A DNA stretch of 64,000 nt from an uncultured Chloroflexota bacterium (GCA_937974245.1 CALJKV010000081.1:62001-126000), one strand, 5' to 3'. Shown: positions 16,190 to 25,552, counted from the stretch's first letter. Notes: generated from the letters alone by a model not told the origin. Made by a program: numbers and translations.

Positions 16190-17089
16190 ATGCTGCGTGG
16201 GGCGATTTACGGGTTAACGGCGGCGGCGATCTGGGGCGGCCTGTACGTTGTTTCTGATATTGTGTTACTAACTATTCCCCCCTTCACCCTACTCACAATT
16301 CGTCTGCTCATGGGGATTGCGGTGCTGGCCGTTTTACTATGGCGTAGCGGCACCGCACTGCCCCAGCGCAGCGAAACCATACGTCTGCTGATAGTTGGGT
16401 TTTTAGGGTTCGGAGTCAGTGTCGGCGCCCAGTTTGTTGGGACAGATAAATCCACTGCCGTCAATGGTGCATTGGTGACGAGCGCGTCCCCGGCGTTTAT
16501 CCTGGTGTTCGCCTGGTTACTGCTGCATGAACGATTGACTCCTCAGCGTATTCTGGCCGTTATGATGGCAACATTAGGGGTGGTGGTAATTATTGACCCA
16601 TCCAAAGCGGATTTTAGTTCGGACACGTTCATTGGCGACATCGTTCTGGCGCTGGCTGCCGTCACATGGGGGTTGTACTCAGTACTGGTACGCAAACTAA
16701 GCGTCCGCCATGACACCCTGGTTATCACCCTGCTGGCTTTTCTCGGCGGGATGTTTCTCACAATTCCGGCGATGGCGCTTGAATTGCCCAACCGCCCAAT
16801 TGGGGAGATTGATGGTGGCACAATTCTGGGGGTGCTGTACCTGGGCATCATTTCGACAGCGGTGGCGATGTGGTTGTGGAATCGCGCTTTCGCCCTGGTA
16901 GATGCTTCGGTAGCATCGCTGTTCTTCTTTGCGCAGCCGGTAGTGGGTGCGATCTTGAGCGTAGTTGTCCAGGGGCAGGTTATCACGCCGAATCTGTGGG
17001 CAGGCGGGCTAATGATTGCCGCTGGCTTGCTACTGGCAATTTATCCAGCGCGGCGGATGCACTGGCAGAAGCGCGCAGTGCGTTCATAG
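16190..17089 (+). CDS. EamA/DMT family transporter
   Basis: A 299-residue protein with ten predicted membrane helices in two EamA repeats. The first has IWGGLYVVSDIVL and VGTDKSTAVNGALVTSASPAFILVFAWLL in its course, and the second has AAVTWGLYSVLVRKLS and GIISTAVAMWLWNRAFALV. The family exports small metabolites such as amino acids, purines or guanidine-like compounds; the substrate here is unknown. The ATG at 16190 has GAGG seven bases upstream and is preferred over a TTG seven codons earlier. A TACAAT with extended TG at 16153 may be a promoter of its own. The structured RNA element upstream could control it. Confidence 0.85.
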   Translation: MLRGAIYGLTAAAIWGGLYVVSDIVLLTIPPFTLLTIRLLMGIAVLAVLLWRSGTALPQRSETIRLLIVGFLGFGVSVGAQFVGTDKSTAVNGALVTSASPAFILVFAWLLLHERLTPQRILAVMMATLGVVVIIDPSKADFSSDTFIGDIVLALAAVTWGLYSVLVRKLSVRHDTLVITLLAFLGGMFLTIPAMALELPNRPIGEIDGGTILGVLYLGIISTAVAMWLWNRAFALVDASVASLFFFAQPVVGAILSVVVQGQVITPNLWAGGLMIAAGLLLAIYPARRMHWQKRAVRS

Positions 17090-17187
17090 GTAGCGATCCG
17101 AAAGTCAGCTGTTATCTCTATTTCAGCCAGATTTGCGGTAAAATTAGCCTGAACATTTTATGAAGATGCCTTTTTGAGGAGAAAATT

Positions 17188-18342
17188 ATGCGTGAAGTTG
17201 TGATTGCCGCAGCCGTGCGGACTCCACTGGGACGGCGAAATGGCTGGTTGAGAACGATACATCCGGTGCGCCTGGGTGCTCTGGCGCTGTGTGAGTCACT
17301 CAAACGGGCGAATCTCGACCCAACCCTGGTGGAGCATGTGATATACGGGTGTGTGAGTCAGATTGGCGACCAGACCTTCAATATCGCGCGTAACGTCGTA
17401 CTGGATGCCGGGCTGCCTTTTGAAGTCCCGGCAACAACGGTAGATTTCCAGTGCGGTTCAAGCCAGCAGGCCGTTCACCTTGCGGCGGGAATGATCGCCT
17501 CTGGGCAGGCGGATATTATCGTAGCGGGCGGCGTGGAACACATGAGCCGCGTACCGATGGGCTCCAGTATTGCGAATGGCAATCCCTTCACAGACAAGAT
17601 CATGGACACCTACAACATGATCCCTCAAGGTATGGCTGCTGACGAAATTGCTCAGAAATGGGGCGTTAGCCGTGAAGAAGTTGATCGAATCGGTTATGAC
17701 AGCCATATGCGTGCGACCCAGGCCACTGCCAATGGTTGGTTGGGGCGCGAGTTATTCCCGATTGAAGGCGTGGACGAAGAGGGTAACCCGATCACAGTTG
17801 ATCGTGACCAGGGTATCCGCCCCAACGCCTCGTTGGAGAAAATGGCGACTTTGCAGCCCGCCTTCAGTGCGGATGGTGTGACGACTGCCGGGAACAGCAG
17901 CCAGATCACGGATGGAGCGGCGGCCATTGTCGTGATGGGGCGAGACAAAGCCGACGAACTGGGAATCAAATCACTGGCGCGGGTCGTGGCGACTACAACG
18001 GTCGGCTCTGATCCTCACCTGATGCTGACCGGGCCAATCAGCGCCACCCGAAAGGTGCTGGCAAGAGCCGGTATGACGGCAGATGACATTGATATTTTCG
18101 AAGTGAATGAGGCTTTTGCTGTGGTGATTGGCATGTGGCAGCGGGAAATCGGCGCGGATATGTCGAAAGTCAACGTCCACGGCGGCGCGATTGCTCTGGG
18201 ACACCCGTTGGGCGCTTCCGGCGCTCGCTTGATGACCACCCTGCTCAACGCTCTAACGGTTCATGATAAACGATTCGGCCTGCAAACCATGTGCTGCGGT
18301 GGCGGGATGGGAACCGGCACGATTATCGAACGGCTAAGTTAA
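17188..18342 (+). CDS. Thiolase family acetyl-CoA acyltransferase
   Basis: A 384-residue thiolase with the acyl-accepting cysteine in VDFQCGSSQQAVH (C89), the asparagine motif FEVNEAFAVV, the histidine in GGAIALGHPLGASGAR and the second cysteine in CCGGGMGTG. It condenses two acyl-CoA molecules or cleaves 3-ketoacyl-CoA in fatty acid breakdown. The sequence around the nucleophile (QCGSSQQ) differs from that of typical acetoacetyl-CoA thiolases (VCGSGLK, as in the second thiolase at 37066), pointing to the FadA/FadI side or to a longer-chain substrate; this is inference. GAGGAG lies six bases ahead of the ATG. No other beta-oxidation gene is next to it. Confidence 0.88.
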   Translation: MREVVIAAAVRTPLGRRNGWLRTIHPVRLGALALCESLKRANLDPTLVEHVIYGCVSQIGDQTFNIARNVVLDAGLPFEVPATTVDFQCGSSQQAVHLAAGMIASGQADIIVAGGVEHMSRVPMGSSIANGNPFTDKIMDTYNMIPQGMAADEIAQKWGVSREEVDRIGYDSHMRATQATANGWLGRELFPIEGVDEEGNPITVDRDQGIRPNASLEKMATLQPAFSADGVTTAGNSSQITDGAAAIVVMGRDKADELGIKSLARVVATTTVGSDPHLMLTGPISATRKVLARAGMTADDIDIFEVNEAFAVVIGMWQREIGADMSKVNVHGGAIALGHPLGASGARLMTTLLNALTVHDKRFGLQTMCCGGGMGTGTIIERLS

Positions 18343-18409
18343 TTCTGAACCATTTCGGTGCGTACACCGTTAGATAGAGAGAACGATGCTTCTAGCTGTA
18401 CTCCAGGCA

Positions 18410-18450
18410 TGGCACTGTGGCTGCTCATCAAACAGCTATCCACAGTGCCA
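18410..18450. repeat. Perfect 11-bp inverted repeat with 19-nt loop
   Basis: TGGCACTGTGG at 18410-18420 is the exact reverse complement of CCACAGTGCCA at 18440-18450. It lies 68 bp past the thiolase stop. No T-run follows, so it is either a factor-dependent terminator or processing hairpin, or an operator of the FHA gene 140 bp further on. Confidence 0.5.
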
Positions 18451-18543
18451 TTCCGCTAATCATCACCAAACTATATGAACTCGTAAAAATTCCATGAAAA
18501 TTAAGAGCGCAACAGGGAGTACACCGGTCTCTATTGCGTTTTA

Positions 18544-18552
18544 TGCTATACT
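18544..18552 (+). promoter_or_regulatory. Extended -10 promoter element ahead of the FHA gene
   Basis: TG-C-TATACT forms an extended -10 box about 41 bp ahead of the ATG at 18593; no clear -35 box is seen, which is usual for extended -10 promoters. Confidence 0.4.
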
Positions 18553-18592
18553 GAGGGCGAGTCAAGGTGGCGCAGGAATCAGGAAGGTGAAG

Positions 18593-19042
18593 ATGTCTCG
18601 TAATGTACGTAAAGAAACCCGTAGACTTGACCAGGGCTATGATGACATTATCGAAACCGCCAAACCGGAAATTAAGGCCGTAGACTTAGGAATGCGTCGT
18701 CCCTGGCGTATCGCCCTTCTCGTTCAGTCCACGGGTACAGAAATGATCTTTGACGTAACTGGGCCGATGATTGTTGGGCGTGCGTATCCTGACAGTAGTT
18801 TCTTTCCTGACATTGACCTGGGCGCATTTAACGCCGGTGAGTTGGGCGTTTCACGAGAACATCTGACCATTAAGCTGGATGGTGAACGGGTGGTCGTGGA
18901 AGACAATAAAAGCGCCAATGGCACACGGTTGAACGGTGAATGGCTCAAACCCCATGAGGCCTATCCGATTCGCAATGGCGATGAACTCACATTGGGACTA
19001 TTAAAACTCACATTTGAGCTGCTCACGAATCCTTACAGTTAG
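18593..19042 (+). CDS. FHA domain protein
   Basis: A 149-residue protein with a charged N-terminal 40 residues and one forkhead-associated domain: strand GPMIVGRAYPDS, the phosphothreonine-binding LGVSREHLTIKLDGERVVVE (arginine and serine in place), and the NKSANGTRLNG loop with the conserved asparagine. FHA domains bind phosphothreonine peptides, usually made by Ser/Thr kinases of the Pkn type; no kinase is nearby, so the partner lies elsewhere. The ATG at 18593 has AGGAAGGTG ahead and follows an extended -10 box; a longer frame from 18494 would start upstream of that box, so it is rejected. It is cytoplasmic, with no membrane segment. Confidence 0.85.
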   Translation: MSRNVRKETRRLDQGYDDIIETAKPEIKAVDLGMRRPWRIALLVQSTGTEMIFDVTGPMIVGRAYPDSSFFPDIDLGAFNAGELGVSREHLTIKLDGERVVVEDNKSANGTRLNGEWLKPHEAYPIRNGDELTLGLLKLTFELLTNPYS

Positions 19043-19108
19043 CACTGTAAACAACTGACATCATCCACAACAATATCAACAGATCGTTCGATTGCATACT
19101 TGATTTCA

Positions 19109-19348
19109 CTATGGCAGCGTCTGCCCTTGTGTGCGCTGTTCAATATAGCGGAGAACGACTTTATAGGCCTTTTCGTCGAACTGCTGCTGAATGACATACG
19201 CTTTGCCGTCGATAAAGACCGTGATACTGCCTGGATTCTGCATGGCGAAGGCTGAAGCGGCATCCAGGTTAATCACCGATGCCTGATACTGCAAAAATCC
19301 ATTGGTCATTTCGATGTTCGGACGGGAAATTTTGAGCCAGTTCGCCAC
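19109..19348 (-). CDS. Small conserved-looking hypothetical protein
   Basis: A 79-residue protein from a GTG with GAGGGG at proper distance. The composition is that of a folded protein (ISRPNIEMTNGFLQYQASVI, then SITVFIDGKAYVIQQQF), suggesting an all-beta core with a C-terminal helix. I do not recognise a family. It is convergent with the FHA gene (66 bp apart) and divergent from the PHP gene, so it is transcribed alone. No membrane segment or signal peptide is seen. It is more likely a real gene than chance, since no better frame exists on either strand here. Confidence 0.6.
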   Translation of the reverse strand: MANWLKISRPNIEMTNGFLQYQASVINLDAASAFAMQNPGSITVFIDGKAYVIQQQFDEKAYKVVLRYIEQRTQGQTLP

Positions 19349-19520
19349 GATACCCCTCTTCCCATATTCCTGATAATTTATGTAACAAAATTGTAGCGCA
19401 CTTTGCCGATCATTGCCTCCCCATCCAGCGCGTCAAACCTTAGCGTGCTGTTAGCCAAAATTTATTGTTGGGACAATACAATTGCGGGTGTGTTGTTTTT
19501 CACAAAACAAGGAGAAATAT

Positions 19521-20228
19521 GTGGAAACTCAGCTGACAGGGCGTGCTGATCTGCACATGCACACCAACCTGAGCGATGGCCTGGCGACCCCGGAGGCATT
19601 ATTGAATCATGTCGCCCGTCGCAAACATCTGGATGTAATCGCCATCACCGATCATGATGTACTGGAAGGCAGTTTATGGGCTTACGAGCAGCGTGACCTC
19701 TACCCGTTCGACATCATTCCCGGAGTAGAAGTGACCGCATATGAAGGGCATGTGCTGGCTCTGTGGGTCACGCAGCCTATCCCAAAAGGCTTATCAGTTC
19801 GAGAGACAGTGGACGCTATTCATGCACAGAACGGCGTTGCTGTGCTGGCGCATCCAGGAGAGATCATGATCGCAGGACGCCATCTCCTGCGTTACCTTCA
19901 ACAACCAGAAGTGTTATTAACCTGGGGAATAGATGCAATTGAGGTATACAACGCAGGCACAATGACACCAGGCAACAATATCCTGGCACAGCGTATTGCT
20001 CGGCATCTGCCGCTCCCGTGCCTGGGAAACAGCGACGCCCATACGCTGAATGCAATAGGGCGCAGCATGACGTGCTTCCCAGGATATACAGCGGCTGACC
20101 TGCGAGCTGCGCTGGCACAAGGTGTCACCAAAGTTGAGGGAAAGCGATGGCTGATAACCGATTATTTGAGGCTCTCGCCCAGTTCAGTCCACAGGAGCTT
20201 GAGCGGGTCTTTGCGGATGAACAACTGA
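19521..20228 (+). CDS. PHP domain metal-dependent phosphoesterase
   Basis: A 235-residue protein with the PHP metal-ligand motifs in order: RADLHMHTNLSDG, VIAITDHDVLEG, PGVEVTAY, VAVLAHPGE and LGNSDAHTLNAIG. Relatives hydrolyse 3',5'-nucleotide phosphates, histidinol phosphate or nanoRNA; the substrate here is unknown. The GTG at 19521 with AAGGAG six bases before it is chosen; a further upstream start gives a cysteine-rich stretch with no match. The last 27 codons overlap the start of the GT4 gene in another frame. It is the first gene of a PHP-GT4-mgsA cluster. Confidence 0.82.
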   Translation: METQLTGRADLHMHTNLSDGLATPEALLNHVARRKHLDVIAITDHDVLEGSLWAYEQRDLYPFDIIPGVEVTAYEGHVLALWVTQPIPKGLSVRETVDAIHAQNGVAVLAHPGEIMIAGRHLLRYLQQPEVLLTWGIDAIEVYNAGTMTPGNNILAQRIARHLPLPCLGNSDAHTLNAIGRSMTCFPGYTAADLRAALAQGVTKVEGKRWLITDYLRLSPSSVHRSLSGSLRMNN

Positions 20229-21436
20229 TTGAATCCGCCTCGGAGCTGGCACCTGTCCAGCGTGTGGTGATTATCGCCGAATCATTTTTACCTAAAATTG
20301 ACGGTGTTTCAAAGACCGCAGTTCTGGCACTGCGGTATTTGCAGCAAACCGGGCGCGATGTTCTGGTATTTGCGCCGGACCTTGCACCGCAGCAGGTCGG
20401 GCCAACTCAGGTGATCCCCCTACCCTCATTGGGGATGCCATTCGCGCCGGAAACCCGCGTGGCGCTGCCCACATTGAGTATCAGCCACTATCTGGATGAG
20501 TTCCAACCGGACATTATTCATATGTTCAGCCCGGCGTTACTCTCTGTCAGTGGGATGCTGGCCGGACGACGACGCCAAATTCCCATCATCGCCAATTACC
20601 AGACCGATCTGCCAGCTTATGCTGCGCATTATGGTTTCCCGCTCTTCGCCCAACCCACGCGTGAATGGCTGCGTTACATCCATAACGGTTGCCATCTCAC
20701 TCTAGTGCCATCCAACTACACCTTAAACCAGCTTAAGGGCTGGGGCTACCGGCGGTTGCGCCAGTGGGGGCGCGGCGTTGATGGCAACGGATTTAACCCG
20801 AATCATCGTTCAGCGGAATGGCGCGAACGCCTGCTTAATGGACGTGATCCGAATTCGCTGGTATGCGTCTATGTCGGGCGCCTGGCCAACGAAAAGCGGG
20901 TGGATTTGCTGCTGGATGTCGCCCGCACACCCGGTGTAGCACTGACAATCATCGGGGATGGTGCCCTGCGTGGTGAATTAGAAACCCTCTTCGCCGGAAC
21001 AGAGACCCATTTTATGGGGTATTTATACGGCAAGGATTTGTCACGAGCATTCGCCAGCGCCGATGTTTTCACTTTCCCCGGACCTGCAGAAACCTTTGGG
21101 CAGGTGGTGCAGGAAGCACTGGCTTCCGGCCTCCCGGCAGTGGTGGTCAATGCCGGGGGTGTCGTAGATATTGTTGAGGACGGCATAACAGGTTTTGTGT
21201 GTGCTGATCACCCGCGGGCGTTCGCGGGGGCGGTTCGCCGCCTGCGAGATGAGCCGGATCTGCGACACAGCATGGCATGGAATGCACGCCAGTATGCCGA
21301 ACAGCACCCCTGGAGCGTCATCATGGCCCAGCTTGAAAATTACTATCGTCAGGCTATACTTATCAACAAACGCTTTGATCGCTTGTTCCCGCCTTCAAGC
21401 CTCGGTCTGCGTTTGCCGGGTCTGTTCAAGCCATAG
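20147..21436 (+). CDS. GT4 family glycosyltransferase
   Basis: A 429-residue GT-B glycosyltransferase. The N-terminal domain begins at VVIIAESFLPKIDGVSKTA, a pattern shared with mannosyl- and diacylglycerol glucosyltransferases of the MgtA/PimB-like group. The C-terminal domain has VCVYVGRLANEKRVDLLLD, the glutamate motif PGPAETFGQVVQEALASGLPAVV and a C-terminal helix. It likely glycosylates a lipid or surface polymer at the inner face of the membrane. The ATG at 20147 has GAGGG upstream but creates an 82-bp overlap with the PHP gene; the first 35 residues lie before the conserved domain, so the true start might be further in. mgsA begins nine bases after its stop. Confidence 0.85.
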   Translation: MADNRLFEALAQFSPQELERVFADEQLIESASELAPVQRVVIIAESFLPKIDGVSKTAVLALRYLQQTGRDVLVFAPDLAPQQVGPTQVIPLPSLGMPFAPETRVALPTLSISHYLDEFQPDIIHMFSPALLSVSGMLAGRRRQIPIIANYQTDLPAYAAHYGFPLFAQPTREWLRYIHNGCHLTLVPSNYTLNQLKGWGYRRLRQWGRGVDGNGFNPNHRSAEWRERLLNGRDPNSLVCVYVGRLANEKRVDLLLDVARTPGVALTIIGDGALRGELETLFAGTETHFMGYLYGKDLSRAFASADVFTFPGPAETFGQVVQEALASGLPAVVVNAGGVVDIVEDGITGFVCADHPRAFAGAVRRLRDEPDLRHSMAWNARQYAEQHPWSVIMAQLENYYRQAILINKRFDRLFPPSSLGLRLPGLFKP

Positions 21437-21445
21437 CAGGTATTT

Positions 21446-21826
21446 ATGACAGAAAATCCAAAAACTCTGGCGTTAATCGCCCATGATGGCAAGAAAGCGG
21501 ACATGGTCGCTTTCGCGCTCTCCCATAAAGATGTACTGGATCGTTACCTTCTGGTTGCGACCAGCACTACCGGCCAGCTGCTTCAAGAGAAGTGTGGTCT
21601 GGAGGTGCAGCGAATGCTCTCAGGCCCGCTGGGGGGTGATGCGCAGATTGCGGCACAGGTAGCGGTGGGAGAGATTGAGGCCGTATTTTTCTTCATTGAC
21701 CCGCTGGGCAAGCATCCCCATGACCCGGATATTCAGGGGCTGCTGCGAATCTGTAATGTGCATAACATTCCGTTGGCAACCAACGCAGCGACGGCCAGCT
21801 TTATCATCTCAACACAGGCGTTATAG
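21446..21826 (+). CDS. mgsA: Methylglyoxal synthase
   Basis: A 126-residue enzyme that converts dihydroxyacetone phosphate into methylglyoxal and phosphate, relieving phosphate limitation in glycolysis. Motifs: LIAHDGKKADMVAFA, STTGQLL (phosphate binding), SGPLGGDAQIAAQV with the catalytic aspartate, FFIDPLGKHPHDPDI and VHNIPLATNAATA. It ends a three-gene cluster with a PHP phosphoesterase and a glycosyltransferase and is closed by a strong bidirectional terminator. AGG lies seven bases before the ATG. The protein is cytoplasmic, a hexamer in known cases. Confidence 0.95.
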   Translation: MTENPKTLALIAHDGKKADMVAFALSHKDVLDRYLLVATSTTGQLLQEKCGLEVQRMLSGPLGGDAQIAAQVAVGEIEAVFFFIDPLGKHPHDPDIQGLLRICNVHNIPLATNAATASFIISTQAL

Positions 21827-21851
21827 CCACAAGCAGCATATCATTGGACAT

Positions 21852-21880
21852 AAAACAAGGGGCGCGAGGCCCCTTGTTTT
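21852..21880. terminator. Bidirectional terminator between mgsA and the cytochrome c gene
   Basis: A perfect 12-bp stem, AAAACAAGGGGC and GCCCCTTGTTTT, with loop GCGAG. The A and T ends give U-runs in both directions, fitting the convergent genes on each side. Confidence 0.88.
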
Positions 21881-21900
21881 CGTGTGGTTACCGGAATATG

Positions 21901-22533
21901 CTACGAGCGCAGCGTGAAGAGATAAGCAATCAGGTCTTGAATCTGCTCTTCGGTGAAAATCTGGGCATAGATTTGTGGCATCAGCATATCGGGATATCCC
22001 TCAACCACATACGCACTAGGATTCACGATAGAGTTGTGCAGATACTCAACGGCGCTCTCACCCGGCACGCGGGTTTCCGACCGGGTACCGATATTAAGCA
22101 AACCAGGTCCGATAAGCTGCACTTCCTGGTCAACATAATGGCACAGGGCGCAGGCGAAATTGACTTCAGAACGGAATTCGTTAAACAGCGCCTCCCCTTT
22201 TATCGGGTCGCCAGTTACGACATTAGCTCCCGATGCACCCTCCGCCGGTGTTTCGGTTGGCGCAGGCGTTTCGGTTGGCGCTTCAGTGGGTAGAGGTGTC
22301 TCGGTTGGCGGCAACGGCGTTTCCGATGGCGGTACGGGGGTTTCTGTTGGCGGCAACGGCGTATAAGTCGGTGTGGCCGTCGGCGCAATCGCGGTCAGAT
22401 GCTCGGATGTAACAGCCAGAGCCGCCTGTGTCCCCTTCGCTTCCTCCGAAAATTCGGGGGTAGCAATGGTGCCACATGCAGAAACCGTCAGGGCAACAAA
22501 TACAAAAATCAACAAAACTAACTTACGGGTCAT
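21901..22533 (-). CDS. Lipid-anchored monoheme cytochrome c with Pro/Thr-rich stalk
   Basis: A 210-residue lipoprotein: signal peptide with lipobox VSAC (C20), a stalk of about 50 residues rich in Pro, Thr and Glu (repeats of the type PPTETP), then a class I cytochrome c domain with heme motif CALCH (C128-H132) and a methionine ligand in PDMLMPQIY. The stalk puts the heme away from the membrane, as in Gram-positive-like or single-membrane cells. It would carry electrons between a membrane complex and an oxidase. The ATG at 22533 is preferred over one six codons upstream because the signal peptide begins there. It is convergent with mgsA and has no respiratory gene beside it. Confidence 0.85.
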   Translation of the reverse strand: MTRKLVLLIFVFVALTVSACGTIATPEFSEEAKGTQAALAVTSEHLTAIAPTATPTYTPLPPTETPVPPSETPLPPTETPLPTEAPTETPAPTETPAEGASGANVVTGDPIKGEALFNEFRSEVNFACALCHYVDQEVQLIGPGLLNIGTRSETRVPGESAVEYLHNSIVNPSAYVVEGYPDMLMPQIYAQIFTEEQIQDLIAYLFTLRS

Positions 22534-22655
22534 AAGGGCATGTCTCCGCAAAGGCTTTGTGAAACGGCGAACAAAACAGTGTCACAGTATAACGCCGATA
22601 TGAGATGCTGGCAATATCGAGACAAGACAGACGATGCACCTGATCTCACCCGGGG

Positions 22656-23966
22656 CTATTTCACGAAAACCCGATAATCCCACGCCTTGAGCGCGAGTGT
22701 GCCATCACCGGGAAATGAGACAGTCTCCCCGCTGAGGTAATCTGTATACGTACCGTGACATAGCGACTCCCTGAAGGTCACGGTCTGCGTCGTATCAGAG
22801 AAGTTGAGCACGATAAACACCTTATCCTGCGCATTCTGCCGCACGAAACTGAGTACCTTGCTCGAAACGTCATTGGGGACATTAATCATCCTCGCGCCCC
22901 ATTTCCCATTCCAGAGCGCAGTATTCTGTTTCCGCAGCGCAATCAGCTTCTTGTAAAAAGCGCCCTGTGGGTGTTCTCTCCATTCAATCGAGTCTTTCTC
23001 AAAGAACGGGAGTCGCTTCTCGTTCCCTGCTTCCTGCCCGTTATAGATGAGCGGCATCCCTTCGCCCACCACCGAAAGCACAATTGCCGCGTTCAGCCCG
23101 TCCCTAAACTGTTCAAACTCGGTGCCTTCCCAAGCATTTTTATCGTGGTTGCTCACAAACATCATGCGGTAGGCGTCACGCGGGTAGGCGCTTTCATTCC
23201 AGGAATAATAGCCGTACAGCCCGCTTACGTCCGCCTGCCCAGTTGCAATCGCATGGAGGACGACATTCCATGTCCAGGCGTAAGTCATATCGAATGCCTC
23301 TGCGTGCAGGTCTCGCGATTCCCATTCCGCCAACATGAAAACCGGCTTGATCGCATCCAGCTCTCTGCGGGCATTGTTCCAGAAATCAGTGGGGACAAAA
23401 CCGGCCACGTCGCAGCGATAGCCGTCAATATCGGATTCTCTCACCCAGTATTTCAGGGCGTCCGTCATATACCGGCGCAGTCCCTCCTGTTCATAGTCGA
23501 GATCAATCACGTCTGTCCAGGTTCGCCAGGGAGTCGGGCGAAAATCACCTTTCCAGTCACGAGAGTACCACTCAGGATGCTCGTCAACCAGGATGTTATC
23601 CCAAGCAGTGTGGTTTGCTACCCAATCAATGATGACATACAGCTCCAGGTCGTGCGCGGTGTTCACAAAATGCTTGAGGTCATTCAGTGTGCCGAACTCA
23701 TGATTTACGCTGTAATAATCTTTCACCGCATACGGGCTGCCAAGCGTGCCTTTGCGATTTTGCACTCCGATTTCGTGAATCGGCATCAGCCACAGAATAT
23801 CCACGCCCAGTTCCTTTAGTCGAGGCAGGTGGGCTTCCGCCGCCCGGAACGTGCCTTAATTGGTAAACTGTCGGGTGTTAATCTGGTAGATAACGGCGTT
23901 TTTGCTCCATTCCGGGTGCTGTAATTTCATATACGGTGTGGGTTGAAACGGATTCGAGTCAGACAT
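22656..23966 (-). pseudogene. GH13 alpha-amylase family enzyme interrupted by an in-frame TAA
   Basis: A 437-codon frame, starting at the ATG at 23966, matches a GH13 alpha-amylase: WSKNAVIYQINTRQFTN, then a stop (TAA, 23856-23858), then GTFRAAEAHLPRLKELGVDI and so on in the same frame. Relatives commonly read TxEGTF here, so one G to T change of a glutamate codon is enough to explain the stop. All catalytic residues lie after it and are intact: the nucleophile in YRCDVAG, the acid in FMLAEWE, and the transition-state aspartate in VSNHDKN. A C-terminal beta domain follows. It is either a fresh pseudogene, a sequencing or assembly error, or translated by read-through. The rest of the frame has no other defect. 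It would act on alpha-glucans. Confidence 0.85.
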
Positions 23967-24067
23967 AAATCTCTCTTTCTGATGAAAAGAACCAAAAGAG
24001 TAGGGGGCAGTCCAACGTGGCTGCAAGGTTTTTCTCTCTGTTTTGTGGGTTTTCACTCCGTACCGAC

Positions 24068-25552
24068 CTAGAACCCGGTAGTTTCTGGTCGGCGGTAATG
24101 AATGAACCGCTGGAGTGCCTTCAATTCATACGGCCAGTTGTACATCTCGAAACGATAACGCCAACCACTGAGTGCCCGCAGCAGACTCCGCCACTGTCCT
24201 TGCAACCGCATATCGGTCACGGTTGGATAATAAGCATTGATGACCGACTCAAAATTGCGGACTCGGCGGCGCGTGGTATCGCGGAACCAGGGTGTGCTGG
24301 GATCGCGGCGCATGGAGAATTTCGCCCATTCCGGGCTGGCCCATTGTTCCAGCGTTTCCGGGAATCGGAAGCCAAGCCGGGTGGCTTCGTCTAATAATAT
24401 GCTGCCCTCCTGGGGAACAGGCGTATAGATGTACAGCACCAGTTCAATAGCCGGGTTCACCTTTTTGAGTTTACGGATGAACGTAATCGTCGCTTCAATA
24501 TCAGCAGCGGGATCGGGTGGGTTACCCAGCACAAACGACAGTTCCGGCACAATCCCGTAATGTTTCATACGTTCGACCAGTGCCAGCGTCATCTCTGTGC
24601 TGGATTTACCACCTTTGTTCATACGTTTAAGTGTTTCGTCGTCGCCACTTTCCGCTCCCATGAACGCCATTTTCAGGCCGCTGCGCTGTAATTTACCCCA
24701 GGTGTCATTATGATAGCTCATGAGCGTATCCACCCGGCCCAACCCCCACCAGCGAATGCCCTTGCCAGTGATACGCTCGGCAAACTCAGCGGCACGTTCC
24801 TCGCGCACGAAGAAATCCATGTCGTGGAATTCCAGGCCATTGATATGCCAGTTATCCTGCAAATAGGTGATGACATTCGCCACCCTTTCGGCACTTTCCG
24901 GCAGCCAGCGACGATTGCTGAGGGCGACAACCGCGCAGAAATTACAGGCAAAGGGACAACCAAAACTGGTATTATGGTTGAGTACGCGCGTCCCCAGGTA
25001 GCTGTTCCCCACATACTGCGACACATCAATCTTATCATAAGGCAACCAGGGCAAGTTATCCATTGGCACGTTCGGGGCACGGGACGTGATATTGATACCA
25101 CCATTTTCCTTATAACCCAGAGACGGCACATCCGCCAGCGCACCGCCCCTGTACAGCGTATCCACCAGCTTGCGGAACGGCGCTTCCCCCTGCCCTTGAA
25201 TGACTGTGTCCACAAACCCACTGCGGAGAATAACTTCAGCGTGCTGTGTGGGAAAGTAGCCGCCCCACAGGATATGCAGGTCAGGGAGTGCTGCTTTGAC
25301 CTTTTTGCACACCGGCACAGCCTGGCGAAGCTGCGGGCCGGGCATAACGGTTACGGCCAGGAGTTTCGCCCCGGTTGCCCGTGCGCGTTCAATAATCATG
25401 TCGCTGGGGTCAGGCCGGATGAGGTTACCATCTATGAATTCAATGTCATAATCCTGCGCGACCACAGTGGCAACCGAAAGGAGCGAAAGGGGAAGGCGCT
25501 GCTTGTGTGGCGATGTAGAAACCGGGTTATAAAACAATATCGTCTCGGACAT
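24068..25552 (-). CDS. B12-binding radical SAM protein
   Basis: A 494-residue protein with an N-terminal Rossmann domain of the cobalamin-binding type (PLSLLSVATVVAQDYDIEFI) lacking the DxHxxG histidine, then a radical SAM barrel with the cluster motif CPFACNFC (C199, C203, C206), and a C-terminal extension of about 120 residues. This layout is that of BchE/HpnJ-like enzymes, which catalyse methylation, cyclisation or similar radical steps on lipids, tetrapyrroles or natural products. The substrate is unknown. It stands alone, with the interrupted amylase gene behind it and pfkA ahead of it on the same strand. The start has no strong Shine-Dalgarno sequence. Confidence 0.85.
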   Translation of the reverse strand: MSETILFYNPVSTSPHKQRLPLSLLSVATVVAQDYDIEFIDGNLIRPDPSDMIIERARATGAKLLAVTVMPGPQLRQAVPVCKKVKAALPDLHILWGGYFPTQHAEVILRSGFVDTVIQGQGEAPFRKLVDTLYRGGALADVPSLGYKENGGINITSRAPNVPMDNLPWLPYDKIDVSQYVGNSYLGTRVLNHNTSFGCPFACNFCAVVALSNRRWLPESAERVANVITYLQDNWHINGLEFHDMDFFVREERAAEFAERITGKGIRWWGLGRVDTLMSYHNDTWGKLQRSGLKMAFMGAESGDDETLKRMNKGGKSSTEMTLALVERMKHYGIVPELSFVLGNPPDPAADIEATITFIRKLKKVNPAIELVLYIYTPVPQEGSILLDEATRLGFRFPETLEQWASPEWAKFSMRRDPSTPWFRDTTRRRVRNFESVINAYYPTVTDMRLQGQWRSLLRALSGWRYRFEMYNWPYELKALQRFIHYRRPETTGF

